Below are positions 55,289 through 63,427 of a stretch of DNA of 64,000 nucleotides, piece after piece. Positions within the stretch are counted from its first letter, which is position 1; each line of letters opens with the position of its first letter. Position numbers and translations under genes: made by a program. This DNA is from Streptomyces venezuelae (lineage in GTDB: Bacteria > Actinomycetota > Actinomycetes > Streptomycetales > Streptomycetaceae): assembly GCF_008642355.1 (NCBI RefSeq), contig NZ_CP029193.1:4674001-4738000 (forward strand). The letters are read 5' to 3'. The notes under the pieces were generated by a model, which searched no databases, had not been told where the DNA came from, and saw only the letters and a list, made by a program, of their open reading frames with translations.

Positions 55289-56314
55289 TCATCGGTTCAC
55301 GGACTGGACTTCCTTGACCGCGACGTCCTGTTCGAAGGTGGAGAGGCCTGCAGGCAGGTCCGGTTCGCGGGGAGCGCCGTCAGGGTTCGCGGAGTCCGTC
55401 CAGGTCACCTTCCAGGTGACCCGCGCTTGCAGCGGGTAGGACCCGCCACCCGTGGACTTCTTGAAGGCGATGCTGCAGTCCGCCTTGGACGTGTCCACCT
55501 GGTAGCCGGACTTGCCCGAGCTGAGGTCGTACTCGCAGGTCCTCGGGTCCGCGAAGTCGGTGCCCGCGTCGACGCGCAGGGCGACGGGCGTGGCGACCGT
55601 GGTCGCGGCGAGGTCCACACCGAGATGGTTGAAGCGTGCCGTCACCCAGACCCGCTCAAGGGGAACGTCGAACTTGACGTGCGTGGGCAGGTTCACGATC
55701 TGGTTGTCGGCCGCGGGGCGCAGCGTGACCGGTGGCGCGGGGAGCTTCGTCTCGGCGTAGGCAAGCCCTGCCAGGGCAAGAGGTGAGATGGCATCCGCGG
55801 GCGGCTCGCCTGCCTAGACCCACTGCACACCCTTGACCGTGGTGCATTTCTCCATGTCGCCGAGCTCGATGTTGCCCGACTTGAGCTGGTCGACGGCGTA
55901 GGTTCGGAACCACCACGCGCCCTTGTCGCCCTCGTGGAAGTCCTTGCCGTCGTTCCAGCCGGGAAGCGTCTTTCCGGTACCGGGGTCGATGGGAGCCGTC
56001 TTCTTCTGCTCTTCCTTGTACTGCTCGGGTGTGAATTTCGGTTGGGTCCAGCACAAGGGCGGCTTCCACGGTCCGCCGCTCGGGGCGATGGGGCTGGACG
56101 CCTTCGTACCCTTGAAATCGGTCTTGTACTGGACCTGGGCGCCGATCGAGCCACCGCCGGACGAGCCTTCGCCTCCGCCACCGCTTCCGCCGGCAGGCGG
56201 CTTTCCCGAGCTTCCGGTGCCATCACCCGCGGCCGCGGCACCTGCTGATCCGATGGTCAGCAGGGCTGTCACACTCAGGACCGCCGCGGATCGAGACAGG
56301 CGGGTCATCGACAT
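55289..56314 (-). pseudogene. Exported protein gene interrupted by an in-frame amber codon
   Basis: From ATG 56314 the protein has a signal peptide (SAAVLSVTALLTIGSAGAAA), a Gly/Ser-rich linker and a WKPPLCW motif, and stops at TAG 55814-55816 (166 residues). The same frame then continues open for 174 codons to TGA 55289-55291. The continuation aligns with the paralogue at 57106-58203: WV-stop-AGEPP against WVENGEAPP, LALAGLAYAETKLPAPPVTL against MLAALAYQHMELPKTKVSL. So a single codon change has split the gene. The start has GGAGGGG eight bases upstream and overlaps the lipoprotein gene by 10 bp. Confidence 0.8.
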
Positions 56315-56949
56315 GCCGCCGCCCCTCCTTCTCCGCGGAAGGACTGGACCAGCCAGGTGTCGTGCTCGGTCTTCCTGAGGGTCGCGGTGTTGAAGATGAA
56401 GTCCTCTGGGCTCGGCTTCGTCTTCCTGGTCTTTCCAGACGTGACGTCCTTCGCGTCCGCCCTTGAACGGTCCTCGCAATAGGTGACGATCACGAGGTCG
56501 TCCGTGTTCTTCGTGACCTTCCGGTCGTAGTACCGGTAGGTCCCGGTGATGGTCCGGCCTTCCGACTTCGCCTTCTTCACATCCGCGACGTAGAACTCGC
56601 GTGCCTCGCCTCCGTAGTACCGCGTGAGGTAACGGGAGTTGGTGTCGAGATCGACGTAGAGACGCTGCCGGGCCATGAGGCTCTCGGCCTGCTCCTTGAG
56701 GATCTGGTCCTTGGCCTTGTCGCCCGTCGTGTTGGACTCGATCTCGACGTCGAGGTCGTCGGGAAGGCCGAAGTCGGCCATCTTGGCCGGCGCGGTCGGA
56801 GTGGCTCTCGCGCTCGGTGAGCTCGTGTCTTCTCCCTGCCCGGCTCCCTTGATCCGGTCGTCCGGTTCGGAGTCGCTGCTGCAGCCTGTCAGTACCAACG
56901 CGACCGCGGCGGCAAGGGTGGCGGTCGCGGGCATGGTGCGGCGGTTCAC
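56305..56949 (-). CDS. Lipoprotein of unknown function (copy 1)
   Basis: The 214-residue protein has a short hydrophobic leader ending in lipobox LVLTGCSSD, giving a lipid-anchored Cys at residue 23. The mature part has RYLTRYYGGEAREFY, VTYCEDRSRADAKD and DTWLVQSF. It is paralogous to the lipoprotein at 58194-58868 (same N-terminus MNRRT, same YxD.RxxKxT and late Val-Lys strand pattern). It ends 10 bp inside the exported-protein gene, as its paralogue does. GTG 56949 is inferred from the signal peptide. Confidence 0.82.
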   Translation of the reverse strand: MNRRTMPATATLAAAVALVLTGCSSDSEPDDRIKGAGQGEDTSSPSARATPTAPAKMADFGLPDDLDVEIESNTTGDKAKDQILKEQAESLMARQRLYVDLDTNSRYLTRYYGGEAREFYVADVKKAKSEGRTITGTYRYYDRKVTKNTDDLVIVTYCEDRSRADAKDVTSGKTRKTKPSPEDFIFNTATLRKTEHDTWLVQSFRGEGGAAACR

Positions 56950-57105
56950 GATCGGACCCCAGGTGGGGCGAGGGGAGGTGTCTCCAACGGGGCGACGCTA
57001 CCCAAGGGGGTCTGCGCTACTCCAGTTGCTATTGCGACACGGAGCAGCACCTTCACTGAGGTGTGCAAGCCTCGGGTTCGTCTGTCCGCGCCCCCGCAGG
57101 AGACC

Positions 57106-58203
57106 TCAACGGTTGATCGCCTGAATTTCCTCGACCGTGACGTCCTGGACCGCCTCGATCTTGCCGTCGGGCATGGGCACCGCCCCGGTTTGGCCCGTGC
57201 CCGTCCAGCTGATCTCCCACGTGAGGGAGGCCTTGAGGGGGAACGTGGAACCGGCGGACGAGCGGCCGTAGACGATGCCGCAGGGCGGGGTCTCCTTGGA
57301 CTTGCCCTTCGCGTACGGCTCCCCGATCGTGTCACCGACGATGAGGCACTCACCGTTAGCGGGGAGCGTGGTCGCGTCCGCGGTGCCGGGATCGAGCGTC
57401 AGCGACTTGGGCTTCGCGGTCGTCGTCGCCTCGAGGTGGAAGCCGGGGACGTCGATCGCCGCCGTCGCCTCCACGTCGTCGAAGGCCGCCTTGTCGAGCC
57501 AGGCCCACGTCGGCAGCTTCACCTTGGTCGCACCGTCGGGGGCGAGGCTGACCTTCGTCTTCGGCAGTTCCATGTGCTGGTAGGCGAGCGCCGCGAGCAT
57601 CTCCGGCTTGATGGCCTCCTCGTACTGGGGCGGCGGCGCCTCGCCGTTCTCGACCCAGAAGGGGATGTCACTGCACGACGTCCGCTTGAGGTAGTCCGGC
57701 TCGTCGGGGTTCTCGACCGCCGCCCAGAACATCCCCTCGCCGTCCTTGTCGACGTTGTAGTCCTTGTAGCCGGGGGTGTCCGTCCAGCCGTAGTCGTCCT
57801 CGTAATGACGCTGGAGCTCATTGATCGCCGCACCCGCGTGTCCGGACATGCCGGGCGCGTTCGCGGCGTCCTTGAGCTCCTTCGACATCTTCTTCTTGAA
57901 TTCCTTGGCGCCGTACATGGGGGCGTACCAGCAGGGCGGCGGCGTCCAGTTGACGTCTGAGGAGGTCACGTTGCCGCCTCCTCCGCCCTTGGCCACGGAG
58001 CCGGAGTACGTGACTTTTGCGGCGGCGTAGATGCCTGTGCCGGATTTGTCGGTGCCGCCTTGCTGTTCGGTGCTTCCGCCCTCGCCGTTGCTGCTGGGCT
58101 CCGCGGCGTACGCCGGGTGTGTGAGGGCGAGCGCGCCGACGGCGAGTGTCAGGGCCGCAGCACCGGTAGCGAGCGTCGTGCGCCGTGATCTGTTCACTGG
58201 CAT
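57106..58203 (-). CDS. Exported protein paired with a lipoprotein (intact copy 2)
   Basis: The 365-residue protein has a signal peptide (LATGAAALTLAVGALALTHP, cleavage near AYA-AEP), a Gly-rich linker and the motif WTPPPCWYAPMYG, which is conserved in copy 1 as WKPPLCW. The middle has FWAAVENPDEPDY, and a C-terminal beta-rich domain contains ECLIVGDTIG...PPCGIVYG with Cys residues likely to pair outside the cell. It ends EIQAINR, matching EVQSVNR of copy 1. The function is unknown. Because it sits in the T7SS island it may be a surface component or substrate. Confidence 0.82.
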   Translation of the reverse strand: MPVNRSRRTTLATGAAALTLAVGALALTHPAYAAEPSSNGEGGSTEQQGGTDKSGTGIYAAAKVTYSGSVAKGGGGGNVTSSDVNWTPPPCWYAPMYGAKEFKKKMSKELKDAANAPGMSGHAGAAINELQRHYEDDYGWTDTPGYKDYNVDKDGEGMFWAAVENPDEPDYLKRTSCSDIPFWVENGEAPPPQYEEAIKPEMLAALAYQHMELPKTKVSLAPDGATKVKLPTWAWLDKAAFDDVEATAAIDVPGFHLEATTTAKPKSLTLDPGTADATTLPANGECLIVGDTIGEPYAKGKSKETPPCGIVYGRSSAGSTFPLKASLTWEISWTGTGQTGAVPMPDGKIEAVQDVTVEEIQAINR

Positions 58204-58868
58204 TGCTTCGCCTTCGTCTCGACGAACACCTTGGAGGCCTGCCACAGGCCGTCACCCGTGGGGTACTTGACCATCACGATCTTGAAGTGGTCGTAGTCCT
58301 TGATGCTGGGCTTGCTCTTCAGCACCTTCCCGGTCTTGACCTCTTTGCCGTAGAACTTGCTCGAGTCCACACAGAAGGCGACCTCCACCGACTTGCCGTT
58401 CGGAGCGGACCGGGTGGTGGCCTGGTAGTGGCGCCGCGTTCCAGTGGCCGTCCAGCCGCCCTCGATCCGGTCGTCGATCTGCACCTTCGCGTAGTGCAGT
58501 CCGCCGCCGGTGGAGTACGCGGACACCGCCGCATCCTTCGAGGTGCGCTTGTCGACGCCCCGGTAGATCGCCCGCATGAAGTTCGCGGCGTCATCCATCG
58601 CCGCCGCCTCGTTCTTGTCCTTCGGCCTGTCCCAGTCGAAGACGAGGTTCATGCTCTTCGGCAGCGACACGTCGACGCCGTCCGGCTTGTCCGCGACCGG
58701 TGCGCCCGACGGGTCGGCCGACTTCTTCGGCTTCGCCGAGCCGTCGTCGGCTCCGGCGATCTTGTCGTTGTCCTTGGAGTCACTGTCGCTCCCGCCGCCG
58801 CATCCCGTCAGGAGCAGGGCAGCGGTCGCGGCGAGCGCGGCGGTGACGGGCAGGGTGCGGCGGTTCAC
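58194..58868 (-). CDS. Lipoprotein of unknown function (copy 2)
   Basis: The 224-residue protein has leader MNRRTLPVTAALAATAALLL and lipobox LLTGCGGG. Mature segments include ANFMRAIYRGVDKR, YSTGGGLHYAKVQIDDR, HYQATTRSAPNGKSVEVAFC and DGLWQASKVFVETK. It overlaps the following exported-protein gene by 10 bp and shares a leader stretch (GGTGGGGCGAGGGG, then GTGTCTCCA) with copy 1, so the two-gene unit was duplicated. Confidence 0.82.
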   Translation of the reverse strand: MNRRTLPVTAALAATAALLLTGCGGGSDSDSKDNDKIAGADDGSAKPKKSADPSGAPVADKPDGVDVSLPKSMNLVFDWDRPKDKNEAAAMDDAANFMRAIYRGVDKRTSKDAAVSAYSTGGGLHYAKVQIDDRIEGGWTATGTRRHYQATTRSAPNGKSVEVAFCVDSSKFYGKEVKTGKVLKSKPSIKDYDHFKIVMVKYPTGDGLWQASKVFVETKAKQCQ

Positions 58869-59060
58869 GGTCGGCTCCCGGTGGGGCGAGGGGTGTCTCC
58901 AGCGTGCCGACGTTAACCGCGGGGTTCTTGGTTCCGCCAGGGTCGATAGCGGGGCAAGTCGCCTGATTCCAGCGGACTGTCACCGTGTCGTGACGCTGAG
59001 AACCCGGGTCAGGAACCCGTCACCAGTGCAACCACACGAGACAGGCGGCAGAGTGCGAGC

Positions 59061-59666
59061 TCAGGTGTCGAGGTTCACGAAAAGGCTTCGGGCGAACTCG
59101 TCGAACTCGTCGATGTTGGATGTGATCCACCCGATGTCCTCACCCACCGTGCGCACGATCACGTCGATGCCGAGGGGTTCCAGGCGCCAGGCGTAGTTCA
59201 CCGAACAGCACATGGCGCCGGCCTCGGACGCGACGAAGTAGCGGATGGAGCGCTTGCCGCGCCCCAGACGCTCGGTGTCGAAGTCGATGACCTCGGGGTC
59301 CTGAACGGCGCCAGGCGCGTCCTTCTGGACGAGCTCGTCCAAGGTCGCGTCGACGTCGTCCTCGCTCGGGCCCGCGTGGACGAGGAAGGTCAGGAACTCC
59401 CTGCGGGGGTCCGGTACGTAGAGGAAGACCTGGTGGACCGAGACGGTCCGGGGAAGCTGCTCCGCCACGGAGTCCAGCTCGAAGGCCAGCATCTTGACCT
59501 GTTTCTTGTCGACCGGCTCGTCGTCGACGAGCGACCAGAGCAGCTCCGAGGTGCGGCGGGCCCACTTCTTGCGTTCCCGTGCCACCCCGCGCCCGTCGCC
59601 CAGGAGGGGCATGGCGAGCCAGACGGTGGCGTCGCTGTCCGAGTCGAGGGAGAAGGTGACGGTCAC
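59061..59666 (-). CDS. Unnamed T7SS-linked protein, family A (third copy)
   Basis: The 201-residue protein begins VTVTFSLDSDSDATVWLAMP. Family A motifs are LGRGKRSIRYF, SVNYAWRLEPLGIDVIV and EDIGWITSNIDEFDEFARS. GTG 59666 is chosen because GGAGG stands six bases upstream and because it aligns with the other copies; an ATG 26 codons earlier would add a basic leader. It lies 159 bp downstream of the second copy in the same direction. Confidence 0.65.
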   Translation of the reverse strand: MTVTFSLDSDSDATVWLAMPLLGDGRGVARERKKWARRTSELLWSLVDDEPVDKKQVKMLAFELDSVAEQLPRTVSVHQVFLYVPDPRREFLTFLVHAGPSEDDVDATLDELVQKDAPGAVQDPEVIDFDTERLGRGKRSIRYFVASEAGAMCCSVNYAWRLEPLGIDVIVRTVGEDIGWITSNIDEFDEFARSLFVNLDT

Positions 59667-59825
59667 TCGGTCCTCCGGGGGAACGTAGTCATGGCGGCGG
59701 CGAAGCGCTCGACGAGGATCTCGTTGCGGTCGCTTCCGTGCCATGGCGGTGAAGCCATGACCCGGCTGGGCGCGACGTCGCGATCATGGTGCCCGCCCCC
59801 GCCCCCGCCTCGCCCCGTCCCGTTC

Positions 59826-60455
59826 TCAGGGAGTCCAGACGCTCAGCGTGCGCGCCAGGTTCTCCAGGTCCTCCGCCGCCCGTATGACGTGAGCGATGTC
59901 CTCCGAGGCCGTCCAGATGACGACGTCCGCGCCGTGCTCCTCGACCTGCCACGCGTACCGCACGCAGGCCAGCAGGTGTGGGGAGTCCTCCTGCGGGACG
60001 TAGCGGAACGTGGTCATGCCCTTGCCGAGCCGATCGGACTTGACCGTCTTCACGACCGGGGGCTCGACCGCGCTCTTGTCGTCCGCCTCGGTGAGGGCAC
60101 GGAGCGTCTCCTCGCGGGGGCCCGCCGCCGGGCCGAGTGCCGCGCAGACGGGGAGCGGGACGTCCGCCGGATGGTCGAGGTGCAGGAAGAGCCAGTGGTC
60201 CGAGCCGGGTGGGGCGAGGGCCTCCGCGGTGCGCTGCAGGGTGCCTGCGACGAAGTCGACGCCGTTGGGGCCGGGGTCGAGGTCGAAGTCCTCCCACAGT
60301 TCCTCGGCAATCTCACGGGCCCAGGCACCGATGTCGTCCCAGAGGTCGAACGGAGCGCTCAGCCCGGCTCTCGGAGGGACGATGACCCAGGGGTCCGCGT
60401 CAATGTCTCCGATGTCGAGAACGCTCCAGAAGTAGTTCTGCACTTCGTTGGTCAC
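59826..60455 (-). CDS. Unnamed T7SS-linked protein, family A (second copy)
   Basis: The 209-residue protein has VQNYFWSVLDIGDIDADPWVIVP at the N-terminus (in outline), DLWDDIGAWAREIAEEL, then LGKGMTTFRYVPQEDS, CVRYAWQVEEHGADVVI and EDIAHVIRAAEDLENLAR. The last three match the copy at 59061-59666 motif for motif. The start GTG 60455 shares GTGA with the stop of the family B gene, showing coupled translation. The role is unknown. Confidence 0.65.
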   Translation of the reverse strand: MTNEVQNYFWSVLDIGDIDADPWVIVPPRAGLSAPFDLWDDIGAWAREIAEELWEDFDLDPGPNGVDFVAGTLQRTAEALAPPGSDHWLFLHLDHPADVPLPVCAALGPAAGPREETLRALTEADDKSAVEPPVVKTVKSDRLGKGMTTFRYVPQEDSPHLLACVRYAWQVEEHGADVVIWTASEDIAHVIRAAEDLENLARTLSVWTP

Positions 60456-61147
60456 CCTCGGCTCCAGCGGAAGGTTGCCATCACCGCGTCGAACCACTCG
60501 ACGAGCGCTTCGGCCAGCTCGTCCCGAGGATCCCCGCCCCCGACGGTGGAGAACGCGGCTACGAACCAGCGGTCCGGGTCACCTGGTACGGACACCATGT
60601 ACTCCACCCGCCGAGAGGCGAGCTCGGCGCCCTTCTCGGGTGACGCCTCGGCCACGTGCTCGCGGCGTACGGCGAGCGCGTGGTCGATCTCGCCCGAGCT
60701 CAGGTCGGCGTTCTCCACGCCGTCCCTGGCGAGCAGTTGGACGGCCACCTCGGTCGGCTCGACTGCGCCGGGCGGCCGACCAGGAGCTCTGGGCACGTGG
60801 CATTCGGTAACGAGGAGCGACGCGCCGATGTTGAAGTCGCCCTTCGGCCGAACCGGCAGATAGAGGTCCAAAGCTTTGTTCTTTTGGGCATTGGCTACCG
60901 AAGCGCGAAAGCGACGTTCCCATTCGCGTTTGTAGGGGCCGATCTTGTCGGCCGGCGCATCGGCGGGGATACGGGCGTACGCTTCGTCGAGGACCCCGCG
61001 GATCGCGTCCTCCGTTCCTTGACGGAGAGGGATATGAGCCCAGTCGCCGGGGAGTATGAGGCGGTAGCCAGTGACCGGCGGGATTGTTTCCGCGGCCTCG
61101 CCTGTGCCGACAGGTGCCGCATCCGGTTCGATCTGTTTAGGCAGCAC
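60452..61147 (-). CDS. Unnamed T7SS-linked protein, family B (second copy)
   Basis: The 231-residue protein starts at GTG 61147 and overlaps the membrane protein gene by 11 bp. The core runs YRLILPGDWAHIPLRQGTE, KNKALDLYLPVRPKGDF, GASLLVTECHVPRA, then ASRRVEYMVSVPGDPDRWFV and FDAVMATFRWSRG. It aligns with 54668-55264 over most of its length. Here B precedes A, whereas in the other module A precedes B. Confidence 0.65.
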   Translation of the reverse strand: MLPKQIEPDAAPVGTGEAAETIPPVTGYRLILPGDWAHIPLRQGTEDAIRGVLDEAYARIPADAPADKIGPYKREWERRFRASVANAQKNKALDLYLPVRPKGDFNIGASLLVTECHVPRAPGRPPGAVEPTEVAVQLLARDGVENADLSSGEIDHALAVRREHVAEASPEKGAELASRRVEYMVSVPGDPDRWFVAAFSTVGGGDPRDELAEALVEWFDAVMATFRWSRG

Positions 61148-61556
61148 GGAGTCGTTCCTTGCGGTTGAGGTACCAGATACCGATGAGACCGGAGACGCAA
61201 ATGACCACAGCGGCCCAGAGAATCCAGACGGCGGCACCGACGGCGAAGAGCAGCGCATAGAAGAGGTAGAGGAGGAGAGCCCATTTGATGAGACCCCGCT
61301 CACCTCGGAGCGCGTCCCAGTCGCCTGGTCGCCGGTACAGGTAGATCAGGGCGATCGGTACGAGCGCATAGAGGGGCCACTCCCATGTCGGCCACGACAC
61401 CACATACCTGTCGAAGAAGTCCTTGGTCGCGGGAGCCGCAAACATACGGAGCATGGAGAGCAGGAAAACGCACTTGAAGACGCCGACCTGCCACGCCATG
61501 CGCCGCTGCCTCACCGCTGACTGCCCGTCCGGCTCGACGCCGTTGTCGGAAATCAT
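61137..61556 (-). CDS. Small membrane protein of the left-facing T7SS module
   Basis: The 139-residue protein has three to four TM helices (VGVFKCVFLLSMLRMFAA, PLYALVPIALIYLY, WALLLYLFYALLFAVGAAVW, VVICVSGLIGIWYL). It is placed between the second effector and the family B gene, a typical position for a membrane-located immunity protein against a toxin that acts from outside. There is no counterpart in the rightward module. The family is not recognised. Confidence 0.65.
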   Translation of the reverse strand: MISDNGVEPDGQSAVRQRRMAWQVGVFKCVFLLSMLRMFAAPATKDFFDRYVVSWPTWEWPLYALVPIALIYLYRRPGDWDALRGERGLIKWALLLYLFYALLFAVGAAVWILWAAVVICVSGLIGIWYLNRKERLRAA

Positions 61557-61569
61557 CGAATCGCCTTCC

Positions 61570-62919
61570 TCACCACCGTGAACCCACAGGACGTGTCATG
61601 CGGTCCTTCATACGGCTGTACTCGCCGTCCGAAACGCTGTCTCCACTCTTGTCGCCAAGGTCGAGAGTGGTACTCACACCCCATGCGGAACGGACCTCGC
61701 CCGCATGCCGTTCCGCCTGCGTGGCGTTCTGACTGAGCTGGGTGTTGTCGGGATACCGGTCCCGCCATTTTCTGATGTCCTTCAACTGGCTACCGAGCTC
61801 GGCATCACCCAGCACGCTTCTCTTCTCCTGCGCCGTGACCTGGGGCATAGCCGCTTCCTTGACTTCTTTGCCCGCCTTCTGCCCCTCCGCCCTTGACTTC
61901 TGGAGCGCGTTCAGGTGGCGTGCGCGGTTCTTCCTCCGGTCGTTGCCCGACCTGCCCCCACCCTTACGGCTGCCTTTCTTGCCGTTGTCGATCGTCGATT
62001 TGCGCGCCTGATTCGCAGCTGTCTTGGCGGTGTCGTCGGCCGTTCCTGCCGCGATCTTGCGTGAGCTCTGCTGCAGAGCCTTGATCGCCTTACCGGCCTT
62101 GATCCCCTGACGGGCCAACTTGAGGGCGCCGAGGTCCATGAGGACGTCGAACCATGAACCGTTCCCGGTTGCGGCCTGCAAGAGGTGAATTCCGGCGACG
62201 ATACCGGTCAGGATGAGCGCGACGACGCCGAGTCCAGGGAAAAGCAGTGCTGCCATACCCAGCGCTGTGGCGGCCCAGCTCAGGGCGTCAGCCAGGGTGC
62301 TGAGCCAGTCGAGATCTCCGATCGCCGCCTTGACGTCATTCCACCAACTGTCTTCCATGTCGTCGTCGATGGACTTGCGGATCTTGCCGGCGTAGTGGCT
62401 CGCACGTTCGTCGTAATCCCCGGCCGCGGAGTTGAGACGCCTGCGGGCGTCCGACAGGTCTTCTTTGGCCTTCTTGAGGGCGGGGTCCTCGGAGTCGGAA
62501 CCCTTGTCGTCCTTCTTGTCCTTCTCTTCGCCGTCCTTGGCCTTCTTGTCGTCGTCCGGCTTGTTCTCGTGCGCATCGATGATGCGCTGGGCTTCCTTGG
62601 CGTCGTCGAGAGCCTTGTCCGCCCGCTTCTGGAAGCCTTCCAAGTCCTCGGCCCAGCCGGACAGATGGTTCTTGACTTCGCGGTAGCGGTCCTCTGCCTC
62701 GTCGAGCTTGCGGCCGAGCCCACGGGCGTCCTCAGCCAGTTTGTCCGCGTACTGGCCTTTGAGGTTGTCGGCATCGGCCATGGCGGTGAGCGCGGCCGCC
62801 TGCGTGCGCAGGTACTCGGCAATCTTCTTCATATGCTTGACCTGACCGCGGACCCCCTCGGGATCGCCCGGTACGGGATCGCTCTCGCGCAGTGGTTGCC
62901 AGTCCTTGGGCCGTGCCAT
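61570..62919 (-). CDS. Putative type VII secreted effector, paralogue of 52613-53986
   Basis: The 449-residue protein opens with ARPKDWQPLRESDPVPGDP, nearly the same signal as the effector of the facing module. A charged coiled region with a Lys/Asp run (KKAKDGEEKDKKDDKGSD) follows at about residues 120-145. The hydrophobic stretch is at about 205-265 (AATALGMAALLFPGLGVVAL), then a basic tail (KGGGRSGNDRRKNRARHL) and an ending (WGVSTTLDLGDKSGD) unlike the first effector. Conserved front and variable back is the pattern of polymorphic toxins; no known toxin domain is evident. Confidence 0.78.
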   Translation of the reverse strand: MARPKDWQPLRESDPVPGDPEGVRGQVKHMKKIAEYLRTQAAALTAMADADNLKGQYADKLAEDARGLGRKLDEAEDRYREVKNHLSGWAEDLEGFQKRADKALDDAKEAQRIIDAHENKPDDDKKAKDGEEKDKKDDKGSDSEDPALKKAKEDLSDARRRLNSAAGDYDERASHYAGKIRKSIDDDMEDSWWNDVKAAIGDLDWLSTLADALSWAATALGMAALLFPGLGVVALILTGIVAGIHLLQAATGNGSWFDVLMDLGALKLARQGIKAGKAIKALQQSSRKIAAGTADDTAKTAANQARKSTIDNGKKGSRKGGGRSGNDRRKNRARHLNALQKSRAEGQKAGKEVKEAAMPQVTAQEKRSVLGDAELGSQLKDIRKWRDRYPDNTQLSQNATQAERHAGEVRSAWGVSTTLDLGDKSGDSVSDGEYSRMKDRMTRPVGSRW

Positions 62920-62961
62920 CTCTCCCCCGAAGCCGTGATCGTGCGCCGCGGCTGTGCCGCG

Positions 62962-63258
62962 CTACTTGTCCTTCTTCTTGCCAGTTTTTGACAACTGGTC
63001 CTCAAGCTTCTGGAAGGCGTCCCGGGTGCCCTCCACCTGCTTCCCGACTTTCTCGAGGTCTTCGAGAAGCCGTTTGCGGTTCTTGTCCCAGTTGTCGACG
63101 AATTCGCCCATGGCGTCCTTGATATCGGAAGCGCCGACCGCGGTTTTGACGTCGTCCTTCCAATCGTCGAGGTTCTTGAACTCCTTCTCGATGGCATTCA
63201 ATTGTTTCGCCGACTTGTCGAGCAGCTGGAAGTCGACGACCAGGTCGGATCCGGACAT
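62962..63258 (-). CDS. WXG100-like protein of the left-facing T7SS module
   Basis: The 98-residue helical protein has MGEFVDNWDKNRKRLLEDLE, sharing FVDNWDK with the second WXG-like protein of the other module. The C-terminus has FQKLEDQLSK, where the export signal Tyr is replaced by Phe (FxxxE), so it may travel as a heterodimer or by another partner's signal. It is the first complete gene of the module, 42 bp before the effector. Confidence 0.78.
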   Translation of the reverse strand: MSGSDLVVDFQLLDKSAKQLNAIEKEFKNLDDWKDDVKTAVGASDIKDAMGEFVDNWDKNRKRLLEDLEKVGKQVEGTRDAFQKLEDQLSKTGKKKDK

Positions 63259-63427
63259 GTCACTCCGTGGTTCAGGCTCGGCGTACTGCCTTGTGCGCGC
63301 ACTACTTTGCCATGATCACTCTGGCCTGTAGGTCTCGGTTCCGTGGAAGTCCCGAGGGAGTACGACGGCACGGCACGATTCGGCGTGACCGAATGATCAC
63401 GGCTGCCGTGGGCGCGCCGTAGGACTT

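Noticed and set aside
58869..59060. Regulatory RNA or gene in the gap before the duplicated lipoprotein unit
   Set aside because: Apart from the leader stretch shared with the other lipoprotein gene I see no stable hairpin or coding frame.
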